In this document: positions 25,298 through 33,505 of the stretch, piece after piece
Numbering within the stretch: the stretch's first letter is position 1
Layout of the letters: the number at the start of each line of letters is the position of its first letter
Source of the DNA: Candidatus Bathyarchaeota archaeon
Lineage (GTDB): Archaea; Thermoproteota; Bathyarchaeia; Bathyarchaeales; Bathycorpusculaceae
Reading direction: 5' to 3'
Length of the DNA: 64,000 nt
Assembly: GCA_026014735.1 (NCBI GenBank)
Contig: JAOZHT010000002.1
Span: 620,001-684,000, forward strand
Translations under genes and position numbers: made by a program
The notes under the pieces: generated by a model
What the model was told of the DNA's origin: nothing
Databases searched by the model: none
What the model saw: only the letters and a program-made list of their open reading frames with translations

Positions 25298-27868
25298 ATG
25301 AACAAAAAACTATCGGCAATGATAATTTTTGTGCTGATTGCGGCGATGGCTATACCTTTAGGTATAACTAATTTCTCTGCAGAAGCGCAAACGACGACGT
25401 ACACTAACATGCAAGAAGGAGGCTCAATACCCCTTCCCGCAGGCGTTACACCGGACAGTACATTAAGCACTATTTCGCACCTTAGCTTTAACCCTAACCC
25501 CGTAGGCGTAAATCAGAGCGTTACCGCTTTCATGTGGCTATCTCCCCCAACACACGCAAGCAGATACCTCAGCAACTTCACATTGGTGATAACTGATCCC
25601 TCTGGTAACAAAGAAGTCATCACAAAAGAAACCTATCGTGCAGACACAACATCATGGGCAACCTTTACACCCGACGAAGCAGGCACATGGAAAATCGAAT
25701 TCATATTCCCAGGCGCATATTACCCCACAGGAAACTACACAGTCGCAGGCGGCGGAGCACTCGGCAGCCAAGTGACAAGTTTCACACAATCAGTCTACTA
25801 TAAGCCAAGCTCGGATGGACCCTACAACCTTACTGTTCAAGCTGAACCGGTGGCGATTCGCCCTGAATCTGCTCTTCCAGCCGATTACTGGGAACGTCCA
25901 ATAGCTTCAGCAAACAGGGAATGGTGGAGTATTTTAGGTTACTATCCAGCAACCGGCGTAGTGGGCAATCCAGACGACGACTACTGGCCAGATGAAACCA
26001 ACCCATACATGAGCAATTACAAGTATCTTCCTTACGTTCAAGGACCCGAATCTGCGCACGTAGTGTGGAAGAAGCAGTACGCGATAGGCGGCTTAGCTGA
26101 CGCAATAATTCCTCGAACAACCTGGACTAGTCTTAAAGGTGGTTCGCCATCAATTATTTATGCTGGCAGATGCTACGAAACAATTCCCAAATCGATAAAC
26201 GGAGTTGCCACCAACGTTTGGACCTGTTATGATTTAAGGACCGGTAAAACGATATGGGAACAGCCGGGAATTACACAGATCCCTACAATGGTGACATTCA
26301 ACACTGGCTACGGAGACGTACCTGGCGCTGACCCACAATGGGGACGAAGAACCTTCTTGACCTACGTGGGCGGAGGCCGTTGTATATGCTACGACCCCTT
26401 CACTGGTGCAGTAGCAACAGGTGCAAGCAGTACCTCACCATACAACGTGTCAATTGCTCCCCTGACGACTGGTACCCTATATGCTAACTTGGATTACCCC
26501 TACTTCCTAAGCGTGCAAGACCTAGGTGCATCAGCAGCCCCCAACAGATACCGACTCGTAAACTGGACAGTGAAAGGCGATTACGGATTGAACATGGCTA
26601 CTGTGAACGTTGGCTTCCGTGTCATGAGCAACATATCTTGGCCCTACAGCAGCTTAAGCAGTCTAGTTGATTACGAAGCAGGCGTAGCTGTTACCTCCTC
26701 GTCAGGATACAACGCAGCTATGGGCGCAAGCATAGATGCAAACCTTACCGCAGTCGACATCTACACTGGACAAGTACTATGGACCAGAATGGCTGATGTT
26801 CCCTACAATGTCTGGCCTGCATCTGTTGCAGATCACGGAAAAGTTGCAGTTCGCTTTGAAGACGGCTACTTCTACTGCTGGGACATCAAAAACGGTAAAT
26901 TCCTATGGAAGAGCGAAATGTCAAGCTGGCCTTGGGGAACCTTCGGCGCTTACGACATTGCCTCATACGGTGGAAACATTATCTTCACGCAATACGACGG
27001 CGTAGCTGCATATGACTGGGATACAGGCGAAGTTTCATGGCTATACCAAGCGAAAGAGAAATATCCATACGACAGCCCCTACCAAGACAACTATCCGTTC
27101 TTCTGTATAGAACCTTTGATTGCTGACGGAAAAGTCTATGCTGTTAACACTGAACACACCCCCACTGAACCTCTGACCCGCGGATGGGAACTTCACTGCA
27201 TTAACGCTACCTCAGGCGAAGGCATATGGAGCATGCCCTCCATGATGGAAGCTTCTCCAGGCGTCAGACCCTGCGCAATAGCCGACGGATACCTAGTAAA
27301 CGCCAACGGATTAGACGGAATCACCTACTGCTACGGCAAAGGCAAAAGCCAAACAACCGTTTCGGCACCCTCAACAGAGCTAACAGTTGGACAGAAATTC
27401 ACCATAACTGGCACAGTCTTAGACATGTCACCTGCCCAGGAAGGCACCGCTGCAATATCTGATGAATCCATGAGTGCTTGGATGCAGTATCTCCACATGC
27501 AAGCTTCAAAGCCCACCAACGCAACCGGTGTCTCTGTAACCTTAACTGCAATCGACCCCAACAACAACGTAATCAACATAGGCACAGCCACCAGCGACAC
27601 AAACGGTGTCTACGGTTTAACATGGGCACCTGAAGTTTCAGGCATGTACAATGTCATCGCATCCTTCGCAGGCTCAGACTCCTATGGCAGCTCAGTAGCA
27701 TCAACCTACTTCACCGCAACCGACGCACCCGCTGCAACACCCCAACCAACCGCTGCACCAGCTTCCATCGCCGACGCCTATTTCATTCCAGCAGTCGCAG
27801 GCATAATCGTCGCAATCTTCGCAGTCGGAGCAATATTAGCAATCTTGATGCTCAAGAAAAGGCCCTAA
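25298..27868 (+). CDS. Surface PQQ-type beta-propeller protein with C-terminal anchor (paralogue 2)
   Basis: 856 residues, homologous throughout to 20514-23027. It has a signal peptide (AMIIFVLIAAMAIPLGI), an N-terminal Ig-like domain (FNPNPVGVNQSVTAFMWLS) and propeller repeats (DLRTGKTIWEQ, DIYTGQVLWTR, DIKNGKFLWKS, DWDTGEVSWLY, NATSGEGIWSM). A C-terminal Ig-like domain precedes a tail of linker, SIADAYFIP, a membrane helix and LKKRP. Many NxT/NxS sites are present. Regulation is probably by the adjacent TrmB proteins through the operator at 25220-25255. The function is at the cell surface; the ligand is unknown. Confidence 0.85.
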   Translation: MNKKLSAMIIFVLIAAMAIPLGITNFSAEAQTTTYTNMQEGGSIPLPAGVTPDSTLSTISHLSFNPNPVGVNQSVTAFMWLSPPTHASRYLSNFTLVITDPSGNKEVITKETYRADTTSWATFTPDEAGTWKIEFIFPGAYYPTGNYTVAGGGALGSQVTSFTQSVYYKPSSDGPYNLTVQAEPVAIRPESALPADYWERPIASANREWWSILGYYPATGVVGNPDDDYWPDETNPYMSNYKYLPYVQGPESAHVVWKKQYAIGGLADAIIPRTTWTSLKGGSPSIIYAGRCYETIPKSINGVATNVWTCYDLRTGKTIWEQPGITQIPTMVTFNTGYGDVPGADPQWGRRTFLTYVGGGRCICYDPFTGAVATGASSTSPYNVSIAPLTTGTLYANLDYPYFLSVQDLGASAAPNRYRLVNWTVKGDYGLNMATVNVGFRVMSNISWPYSSLSSLVDYEAGVAVTSSSGYNAAMGASIDANLTAVDIYTGQVLWTRMADVPYNVWPASVADHGKVAVRFEDGYFYCWDIKNGKFLWKSEMSSWPWGTFGAYDIASYGGNIIFTQYDGVAAYDWDTGEVSWLYQAKEKYPYDSPYQDNYPFFCIEPLIADGKVYAVNTEHTPTEPLTRGWELHCINATSGEGIWSMPSMMEASPGVRPCAIADGYLVNANGLDGITYCYGKGKSQTTVSAPSTELTVGQKFTITGTVLDMSPAQEGTAAISDESMSAWMQYLHMQASKPTNATGVSVTLTAIDPNNNVINIGTATSDTNGVYGLTWAPEVSGMYNVIASFAGSDSYGSSVASTYFTATDAPAATPQPTAAPASIADAYFIPAVAGIIVAIFAVGAILAILMLKKRP

Positions 27869-27920
27869 AAAGCCACCCCTTTCTTCTTTTTTTAATTCAT
27901 GAAACGGTACGCTAAATAGA

Positions 27921-28023
27921 GGCTGAGAAGGCTCTGGAATCGCGATGATATTTGCATGGTCATCGTGTTGCATTTGTCTTTCTCCTAAAGATTTTGCCGG
28001 GGCCTCAGCAAACTCTAAAATTT
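27921..28023 (+). repeat. Dispersed repeat R2, copy b
   Basis: Starts ggctgagaaggctctgg, contains tggtcatcgtgttgcatttg and ggcctcagcaaactc, and ends exactly where the CCA end of the tRNA-Ser gene begins. It lies 53 bases after the stop of PQQ paralogue 2, as copy a does for paralogue 1, so the pair may have been copied along with the genes. Copy c breaks that pattern. Confidence 0.75.
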
Positions 28024-28148
28024 TGGCGCCGGGGAAGGGATTCGAACCCCTGCGGGCGCGAAGCCCACCAGCTATCCCGCCAGTAGTTAATCTGGCACCC
28101 TTTGATATGATCTCGAGGCTGGCGCGATAACCACTCCGCCACCCCGGC
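28024..28148 (-). tRNA. tRNA-Ser (CGA) with 38-nt intron
   Basis: The acceptor stem GCCGGGG pairs with CCCCGGC, followed by discriminator G and an encoded CCA (28026-28024). The D arm runs GCGGAGTGGTTATCGCG. The anticodon stem CCAGC pairs perfectly with GCTGG; the loop is CTCGAG-A with anticodon CGA at 28115-28113. An intron at 28111-28074 sits between positions 37 and 38, the standard archaeal site. It contains its own hairpin (GCCAG/CTGGC). A long variable arm (GGGC...GCCC) marks a type II serine tRNA. The T arm is AGGGG-TTCGAAT-CCCTT. Confidence 0.93.
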
Positions 28149-28173
28149 TCCGCAGATAGAGTTGTGGTTCCCG

Positions 28174-28192
28174 CATAAAGAGTTTTTCAATT
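28174..28192 (-). promoter_or_regulatory. Promoter of tRNA-Ser
   Basis: On the minus strand, ttgaaaaactctttatg ends about 26 bases before the mature 5' end and holds a TATA-like ctttat. The same sequence (attgaaaaactcttta, 31340-31355) is kept beside the decayed tRNA copy. Confidence 0.5.
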
Positions 28193-28423
28193 TGTCTAGT
28201 GAAATCGCTTAAACAGTACTGTACGGACAGCGCAAGGATACACAGTAATAGTTTCAACGCCCGTCGGAACATGATACCAGCGCTCAACGGACTATTGTCT
28301 CCAAGCCATAATCAAGGTGTCCCTGATGGCATTCTTATTTGGCACAAGCACTTCTTGGACTACCGGTTCTTCAAGTTCAACGAACTTGGGACTCCTTACT
28401 CCTTATACTTTCTGGGCGAAAAT

Positions 28424-28495
28424 GTGTAGACATCATGTGCATTTGTTTTTCTCCTTGGTTTCGGTAAGGGTCTCAGCAAACCCTCAGTTCCTGCC
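28424..28495 (+). repeat. Dispersed repeat R2, copy c (partial)
   Basis: Contains catcatgtgcatttgttttt, ctccttgg and gtctcagcaaaccctcag, matching the second half of copies a and b. It lies 21 bases from the 3' end of a minus-strand radical SAM gene, so in orientation it is not that gene's 3' UTR. The stretch 28196-28423 has no recognised gene. Confidence 0.65.
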
Positions 28496-28515
28496 ACGAA
28501 GCCAAAGCTAACTAT

Positions 28516-29502
28516 TCAAACTATGGACGACTCTATAGCATCCAAGAGTTCTTTAGGAGCTTCACGGTATACCTCGCCAAGGCATGCTGTATTACCTAAA
28601 ATTTGCTTCAAATGGTCGCTCCCACCTTTGAAATTTATGAAATTTATGTTCAGAAGTTGCTTTAAGAGATTGGATTCCTCAATAATGGCGGCTAATTTAT
28701 TTTCTTTTATGTTACCCAAAAAAAACTTTGGCGAAGACAAAACATGGCATGGATAGATTGAACCGTCTGGAAGAATGTTAACGTATTTGCCAACGCCACA
28801 GTTACCGCAACTTATGAGGCTGGGCTTCTTTATGGATTCTTGGTTTAAGGGGATACCGAAATGTCGCTGCCAAAAATCAGCCATAACCAATCTGATCTCA
28901 GTAGATGAACAGTCAAGAGCAGGTTGAAGAGAGCCTCTGCCAATTTGTCTAAATTGCGTCAAGTGAAACTTTGTCGCAATCCCTTCCTTAAGTATAAAAG
29001 ACAACCACTTTGAGAGATGGGGGAGGTTTGCCGAAGTGACAGTTATGCTGAGGCTCGGATAAATTCCTGCCTGCTTAAAATAATGAATCGCTCTCATTGC
29101 ATCGTCAAATGAACCTGGGCCTCTGAGGTTATCGTTGATTTCTTTTGGGCCATCTATACTAACCCGTACCTCGTCGAACACTTGAGCGATACAACCTGCT
29201 TTTTCCTCATCTATCAGCTTCCCGTTTGTCATTAGACACATTAGAGTTCTTTTATATGGGTCCAAACTACGAAGATAAGTTGCAATATTCAGGAGGTCAC
29301 TTCGAAGCAGGGGTTCGCCTCCTGTAAAGACAACTTTTTTTGGGGAGATTGTCAATATTTCCTCGCAGAGTCTGTAAAATTCGTCACTTGACATTTCATT
29401 TTTCATGACTTCGCTTGCGTCAAAATAACAGTATTTGCAATTGAGATTACAGGCATGCGTAAGGTGAACATAGATTTTGTTAATGGGGTGTTTCTTGTAC
29501 AT
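28516..29502 (-). CDS. Radical SAM/SPASM protein of the HEAT-linked pair
   Basis: 328 residues. The cluster motif CNLNCKYC (Cys18, 22, 25) is followed by KKVVFTGGEPLLR for SAM binding and a short SPASM-like tail (SCGNCGVGKYVNILPDGSIYPCHVL). The tail looks shortened: fewer cysteines follow than in full SPASM proteins (one, in NTACLGEV). The gene is AT-rich next to its neighbours. It lies 34 bases downstream of the HEAT-repeat gene on the same strand, so the two are probably one operon. Both sit between the intact and the decayed tRNA-Ser copies. SPASM enzymes often modify peptides or proteins; the HEAT protein could be partner or substrate carrier (inference). Confidence 0.8.
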   Translation of the reverse strand: MYKKHPINKIYVHLTHACNLNCKYCYFDASEVMKNEMSSDEFYRLCEEILTISPKKVVFTGGEPLLRSDLLNIATYLRSLDPYKRTLMCLMTNGKLIDEEKAGCIAQVFDEVRVSIDGPKEINDNLRGPGSFDDAMRAIHYFKQAGIYPSLSITVTSANLPHLSKWLSFILKEGIATKFHLTQFRQIGRGSLQPALDCSSTEIRLVMADFWQRHFGIPLNQESIKKPSLISCGNCGVGKYVNILPDGSIYPCHVLSSPKFFLGNIKENKLAAIIEESNLLKQLLNINFINFKGGSDHLKQILGNTACLGEVYREAPKELLDAIESSIV

Positions 29503-29536
29503 TTTCTCCGCTTTCTAAGGGAAATATGGTGTTTGC

Positions 29537-31123
29537 TTAAGATTTTTTGTAGTTTTGAATATCATATGGAGGATTACTCCTTTTTTTTAATTCGTTTAGT
29601 GCCTGTTCACGTTGATTTTGAAAACTCAACTCTTTGGTAACGTAGTTTGTTTCGATCTCTGGGCAGCCTTCAGAATAATAGATGCTGATGTCTTTTTTCT
29701 GTGAAATCAGGTGTAGTATGTTACTTGTAACGGGAGAGACATAATTACAGAGATTGCTAATTGCTTCATTAGACTGCATAAGTGTAAGATTCGTGGTCTC
29801 CCATCCTCCGATGTTAGTCACTTCTTCGGCTTCAAATGTTGATGCGTATATCGTCCAATAAACGACTGTATCTGTAAGAGAGGACAGAGGAACTAAAAGA
29901 TCGAGTTCCTTTTTCAAAGCCTCAAGTTCACTAGAAAGTTTGGATTCCTCGAATTTGTTCAAATTCAACTTATGCGTATAATTGAAATTAGCTGGATCAA
30001 ATATTGACTTGAGTTTTTGGTCAACTTCTTCGGGAGATATGCTAAAAGAAGGACTGTTCAGCTGTCCTAATGCTCTGGAAGCTGCTCTGCGAACAGAGAA
30101 GTCGTTGTCCATTCTAAATACTGCAACTAAAGCGTCAGTTGCCTGTGAATCGCCTATTTCACCTAAACTTGTCGCTGCGAGTCTTCTTATTTCGATGCTT
30201 TCGTCTTTAAGCAGAGGAACTAATGCGTTTGTAGCTTGTAAATTATGAATAGACCCTAATGCTTCAATAGCGCATCTGCGTGAATTTACATCTTGGTTTT
30301 GAAGAGTAAGTATGAGTGCATTTAGCGCTTTTTCTCTACCGATTTTCACCAAAGCCTCTGCCGCAGGTTTGCATACAGTTGCATCTTTAAGAATATCCGC
30401 CAAGGGCTCTATCGCTTTTATATCGCCTATTTTGTTTAAAGTATCAATTGCTTGTAATTTGACCGCATTGTTCTCGTCTTTAAGGGTCACAATTAATGAT
30501 TCTACTGCACGGCGGTCTCCAATTATTCCTAGTGCTTTTGCCGCATCTTTGCGAGTGGAGGCTTTCGGATCATGAAGGGCAGCTATCAATGTGTTTAGCG
30601 CTTTATCCCCGCCTATCTTTCCTAACGCCTCAATTGACGAGTGGTTTAAATCATCATCCGACTCATTGAGGACCGCAACTAACCCCTCAACTGCTCGCTC
30701 ATTATGCAATTCACCTAGTTCCTTTGCCGCCTCCGGACGTGATCTCCACTTCCGGTCTGCAAGCAAATAGAGTAGCCCATCGATTTTATGTTCGCCGTTT
30801 GTTCTCGAGAGCATGTATGCCGCGTTTTGACGTACCCAATAATCTGTGTCTTTGAGCGCAAGATGCATTGAATTTTCTGCTCGGTCATCCACTAAGTCCC
30901 TTAATGTGGCTGAAGCGTTTTGGCGCACTTCAACCACTGGGTCATTGAGTGCCGCAATTAATGCGTTGATTGTGCGTCTATCTCTAATCATAAATAAGGC
31001 ACGTGATGCCTCTATTCTAACTGAGGGATCTTTCTTGTATTCCAGTGCATTTATCAAGCCGTCTATGTCGCCGTTAGCCTGCATTTTTTTTACCTTTGAT
31101 TTTGATAAACCAAAAAGATGCAA
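29537..31123 (-). CDS. HEAT-repeat (PBS-lyase-type) scaffold protein with unknown C-terminal domain
   Basis: 528 residues. Residues ~15-355 are about eleven HEAT repeats of ~31 residues, with the recurring pattern AVESLIVTLKDENNAVKLQA and ALGEIGD/ALGKIGGDKAL. The last ~150 residues are different: a coiled segment (KLSSELEALKKELDLLVPL), then a non-repeat domain (VVYWTIYASTFEAEEV...) that I do not recognise. HEAT arrays bind proteins. It is upstream of, and apparently co-transcribed with, the radical SAM gene. The poly-A/T start context and AT content are unlike the flanking ribosomal genes, which suggests an acquired segment. Confidence 0.82.
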   Translation of the reverse strand: MHLFGLSKSKVKKMQANGDIDGLINALEYKKDPSVRIEASRALFMIRDRRTINALIAALNDPVVEVRQNASATLRDLVDDRAENSMHLALKDTDYWVRQNAAYMLSRTNGEHKIDGLLYLLADRKWRSRPEAAKELGELHNERAVEGLVAVLNESDDDLNHSSIEALGKIGGDKALNTLIAALHDPKASTRKDAAKALGIIGDRRAVESLIVTLKDENNAVKLQAIDTLNKIGDIKAIEPLADILKDATVCKPAAEALVKIGREKALNALILTLQNQDVNSRRCAIEALGSIHNLQATNALVPLLKDESIEIRRLAATSLGEIGDSQATDALVAVFRMDNDFSVRRAASRALGQLNSPSFSISPEEVDQKLKSIFDPANFNYTHKLNLNKFEESKLSSELEALKKELDLLVPLSSLTDTVVYWTIYASTFEAEEVTNIGGWETTNLTLMQSNEAISNLCNYVSPVTSNILHLISQKKDISIYYSEGCPEIETNYVTKELSFQNQREQALNELKKRSNPPYDIQNYKKS

Positions 31124-31220
31124 CTTTCGTCACCATAGCCCAAAGCTATTGTGTATCATTAGATTGTTTATCTATTTAGGTTTTGTTAATAATGTGAAAA
31201 TTTTTTGCAATTGAAAAAGT

Positions 31221-31323
31221 TGGTCCCGGGGAAGGGATTCGAACCGCTGCGGGCGCGAAGCCCACCAGCTATCCCGCCAGTAGTTAATCTGGCACCCTTT
31301 GATGTGATCTCTGGCGCGATAAC
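31221..31323 (-). pseudogene. Decayed copy of tRNA-Ser(CGA)
   Basis: Matches 28024-28131 (3' end through the intron into the D arm) at over 90%. Five bases covering the anticodon loop and stem (28115-28119 region) are deleted, one T-stem pair is broken (AGCGG against CCCTT), and the 5' acceptor strand and D-stem start are absent. The upstream promoter sequence is retained (31340-31355), so a whole gene with leader was duplicated and then decayed. It is in the same orientation as the intact gene. Confidence 0.88.
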
Positions 31324-31415
31324 TTTTACGGTTCAAACCTAAAGAGTTTTTCAATGCCCCGACGCTAAAGTCTGTGGCGTAGGGGTGCGGCAGATAGGTT
31401 GAGCCTGTGGTTGAT

Positions 31416-31515
31416 TCTATAAATAGAGGGGGGATAGGTGCCCTCAAGCAGCAGCAGTCCACATAGGCTGCGCATACGTTTCCATATACTGCCTATTTAA
31501 AAGGGGCTATAGAAA
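31416..31515 (+). repeat. Dispersed repeat R3, copy a
   Basis: Begins tctataaatagaggggggat and continues through gcagcagcag and tgcgcatacgtttccatata to ctatttaaaaggggctatag. The last ~50 bases match the reverse complement of 35010-35056 almost exactly; the first ~30 match other R3 copies. It lies ~180 bases upstream of the L3 start. The gap 31124-31693 holds the decayed tRNA, this repeat and the L3 promoter, and no coding gene that I can support. Confidence 0.8.
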
Positions 31516-31645
31516 TCGGGGCAGAACGGTTTTATTGTTGTAGTGTTTTGTTTATCTGCAGGCAGGGTTTAGCCACTATGTGCCTCTGAGGTGCGGTTTT
31601 GGCTTTCTTTGCGTTTCGCCGGGCTTTTGCGTTTTAGACGGCAAC

Positions 31646-31653
31646 ATTTATAA
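31646..31653 (+). promoter_or_regulatory. TATA box of the L3 operon
   Basis: atttataa lies about 40 bases before the L3 ATG at 31694, consistent with a short 5' leader. Confidence 0.55.
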
Positions 31654-31693
31654 CCTCATGTACTATTTGCTAAAGGCGCGAAGCGGAAGTACA

Positions 31694-32707
31694 ATGGGAC
31701 ATCGTAAACATCACGCTCCAAGACATGGTTCACTTGCTTATTTACCTAGGAAACGCGCCAAGAGTCCAGTTGCGCGCATACGCTACTGGCCAAAAATCGA
31801 CGCGGATAGCCCTAGGCTACTTGGTTTCACAGCCTACAAAGCAGGCATGACCTACATATTCACTATCGAAGACCGGAAGCGTTCACCAAACTTCGGCAAA
31901 GAAGTTATGCGTGGAGCCACGGTCCTAGAAACCCCGCCAATTATGGTGTGCGGTATCAGAACCTACACTAAAACGCCTTATGGACTCCAGAACCTCACTG
32001 AGGCCTGGATGAAGGAGCCGCCGGCAAGCCTAGATCGGCTACTGGTTTTGCCGGAAAGCTTCGACACAGACGCCATGCTTGAGAAAATCCAAACCAACCT
32101 CGAAAGCACCTCTGTGGTCAGAGTAATCACCGCAACCCAGCCCAGCCAAAGCAGCCTCTGCAAAAAGAAACCGGAAACCTGCGAAATCCAAATCGGCGGC
32201 GGAACAATCCAGCAGCAAATCGACTACGCCAAACAGCTGCTCGGAAAAACCGTCACCCCCGAAGAAGTCTTCAAAGACGGACAATACATCGACATCGCAG
32301 GCGTAACCGTCGGCAAAGGCTACCAAGGCCCAGTAAAACGTTGGGGCGTAACTTGCCTGCAGCATAAAGGCAGAAAAACCAAACGCGGCATCGCCACACT
32401 CGGCCCCTGGAACCCCCATCACCTCATGTACAGCGTTGCCCGCGCAGGCCAAATGGGTTATCATCAACGCATCGAATTCAACAAGCGCATCCTCAAAATC
32501 GGCAAAGACGGCAAAGAAGTCACCGTTAAAGGCGGCTATGTCCGCTACGGCGAAGTCAATGGCCCCTACATGGTTATCGAAGGCAGCATCCCCGGCACCG
32601 AAAAACGCACCATCCGACTCCGTGTTCCCGCTCGTCCACCCACTGAAGTCCCCGAGGCGCCGCCGCAAGTAACATATATCTCACTGGAGTCTCCTCAAGG
32701 AAAATAG
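31694..32707 (+). CDS. rpl3: 50S ribosomal protein L3 (uL3)
   Basis: 337 residues from the ATG at 31694, chosen because archaeal/eukaryotic L3 begins MGHRKHHAPRHGSLAYLPR; the frame is open further upstream, but that sequence has no L3 character. KGYQGPVKRWGVTCLQHKGRKTKRGIATLGPW is the conserved central loop region that reaches the peptidyl transferase centre, and GQMGYHQRIEFNKRI and GPYMVIEGSIPGTEKRTIRLR follow. It is the first gene of the L3-L4-L23-L2-S19 run, 12 bases before L4. Confidence 0.97.
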   Translation: MGHRKHHAPRHGSLAYLPRKRAKSPVARIRYWPKIDADSPRLLGFTAYKAGMTYIFTIEDRKRSPNFGKEVMRGATVLETPPIMVCGIRTYTKTPYGLQNLTEAWMKEPPASLDRLLVLPESFDTDAMLEKIQTNLESTSVVRVITATQPSQSSLCKKKPETCEIQIGGGTIQQQIDYAKQLLGKTVTPEEVFKDGQYIDIAGVTVGKGYQGPVKRWGVTCLQHKGRKTKRGIATLGPWNPHHLMYSVARAGQMGYHQRIEFNKRILKIGKDGKEVTVKGGYVRYGEVNGPYMVIEGSIPGTEKRTIRLRVPARPPTEVPEAPPQVTYISLESPQGK

Positions 32708-32719
32708 GTTGAATAGCAC

Positions 32720-33505
32720 ATGGCACAGAAAACCGCAGAAATCTTTGATTTACAGGGCAAATCCAACGGGAAAATCACTCTCCCAGAGGTTTTCTCTACA
32801 CCGCTAAGACCCGACGTGATAAAACGTGCAGTCCTAGCCATACAGTCCAATCGCCTCCAGCCTCAGGGCAGAGACCCCATGGCTGGCAAACGAACCACGG
32901 CAGAGTCACGCGGCACAGGCAGCGCCACCGCAAGGGTTCCCCGCGTTAAAGGCGGCAGCGGCAGAGCAGCGTTTGCCCCCAGCACCGTAAAAGGCAGACA
33001 GCCTCATCCGCCCCGCGCAGAGAAAATCATAGTTAAAGCCATACCCAAAAAAGAAGCCAAACTCGCCTTAACCTCCGCCATCGCAGCCACTGCAGAGAAA
33101 GATGTTGTGGCAGCCCGCGGACACAAAATCGAGGAAGTCCTCGCGTTGCCGCTGGTAGTCGACAACGCCTTTGAAGCTTTAACCAAAGCCAAAGACGTCG
33201 AAGACGCCTTCGCAAGCCTCGGATTCACCGCCGAACTCACGCGGGTTCGCGAAAGCCGCAACGTCCGCGCAGGTAAAGGTAAACATCGCGGCAGAAAAAT
33301 GAAGCAGGCTGTTGGTCCACTCATCGTGGTTGTGGAGGGCAAGAGCCTTGCTAAAGCAGCCAGTAACCTTCCAGGCGTCGAAGTCACCAGCGTCACAAAC
33401 CTTAACACTGAGATGCTTGCTCCGGGTACTCAACCGGGCAGGTTGACGCTTTGGAGCAGCGGCGCAATCGAGAAACTTTCAACTCTATATGGAGAAGCAG
33501 CATAA
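32720..33505 (+). CDS. rpl4: 50S ribosomal protein L4 (uL4)
   Basis: 261 residues of archaeal/eukaryotic L4 type. LRPDVIKRAVLAIQSNRLQPQGRDPMAGKRT is followed by GTGSATARVPRVKGGSGRAAF, the extended loop lining the exit tunnel. Later blocks are KAKDVEDAFASLGF and RNVRAGKGKHRGRKMKQAVGPLIV. Its TAA stop shares a base with the L23 ATG (TAATG), so translation is probably coupled. Confidence 0.97.
   Translation: MAQKTAEIFDLQGKSNGKITLPEVFSTPLRPDVIKRAVLAIQSNRLQPQGRDPMAGKRTTAESRGTGSATARVPRVKGGSGRAAFAPSTVKGRQPHPPRAEKIIVKAIPKKEAKLALTSAIAATAEKDVVAARGHKIEEVLALPLVVDNAFEALTKAKDVEDAFASLGFTAELTRVRESRNVRAGKGKHRGRKMKQAVGPLIVVVEGKSLAKAASNLPGVEVTSVTNLNTEMLAPGTQPGRLTLWSSGAIEKLSTLYGEAA

Noticed and set aside
27955-28023. 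Small peptide genes starting at the ATG within R2 on the minus strand
   Set aside because: An aggagaaa site precedes ATG in all copies, but the following frames differ and copy a stops after four codons.
28024-31323. Classical tRNA 3'-end integrase element
   Set aside because: The island lies on the 5' side of the intact tRNA, no integrase is encoded, and the second copy includes the tRNA promoter. This does not fit integration at the 3' end, although the duplication itself is real.
32039-32668. 209-codon open frame opposite ribosomal protein L3
   Set aside because: Antisense shadow of L3; the composition is repetitive (Ala, Asp, Phe) with no family features.
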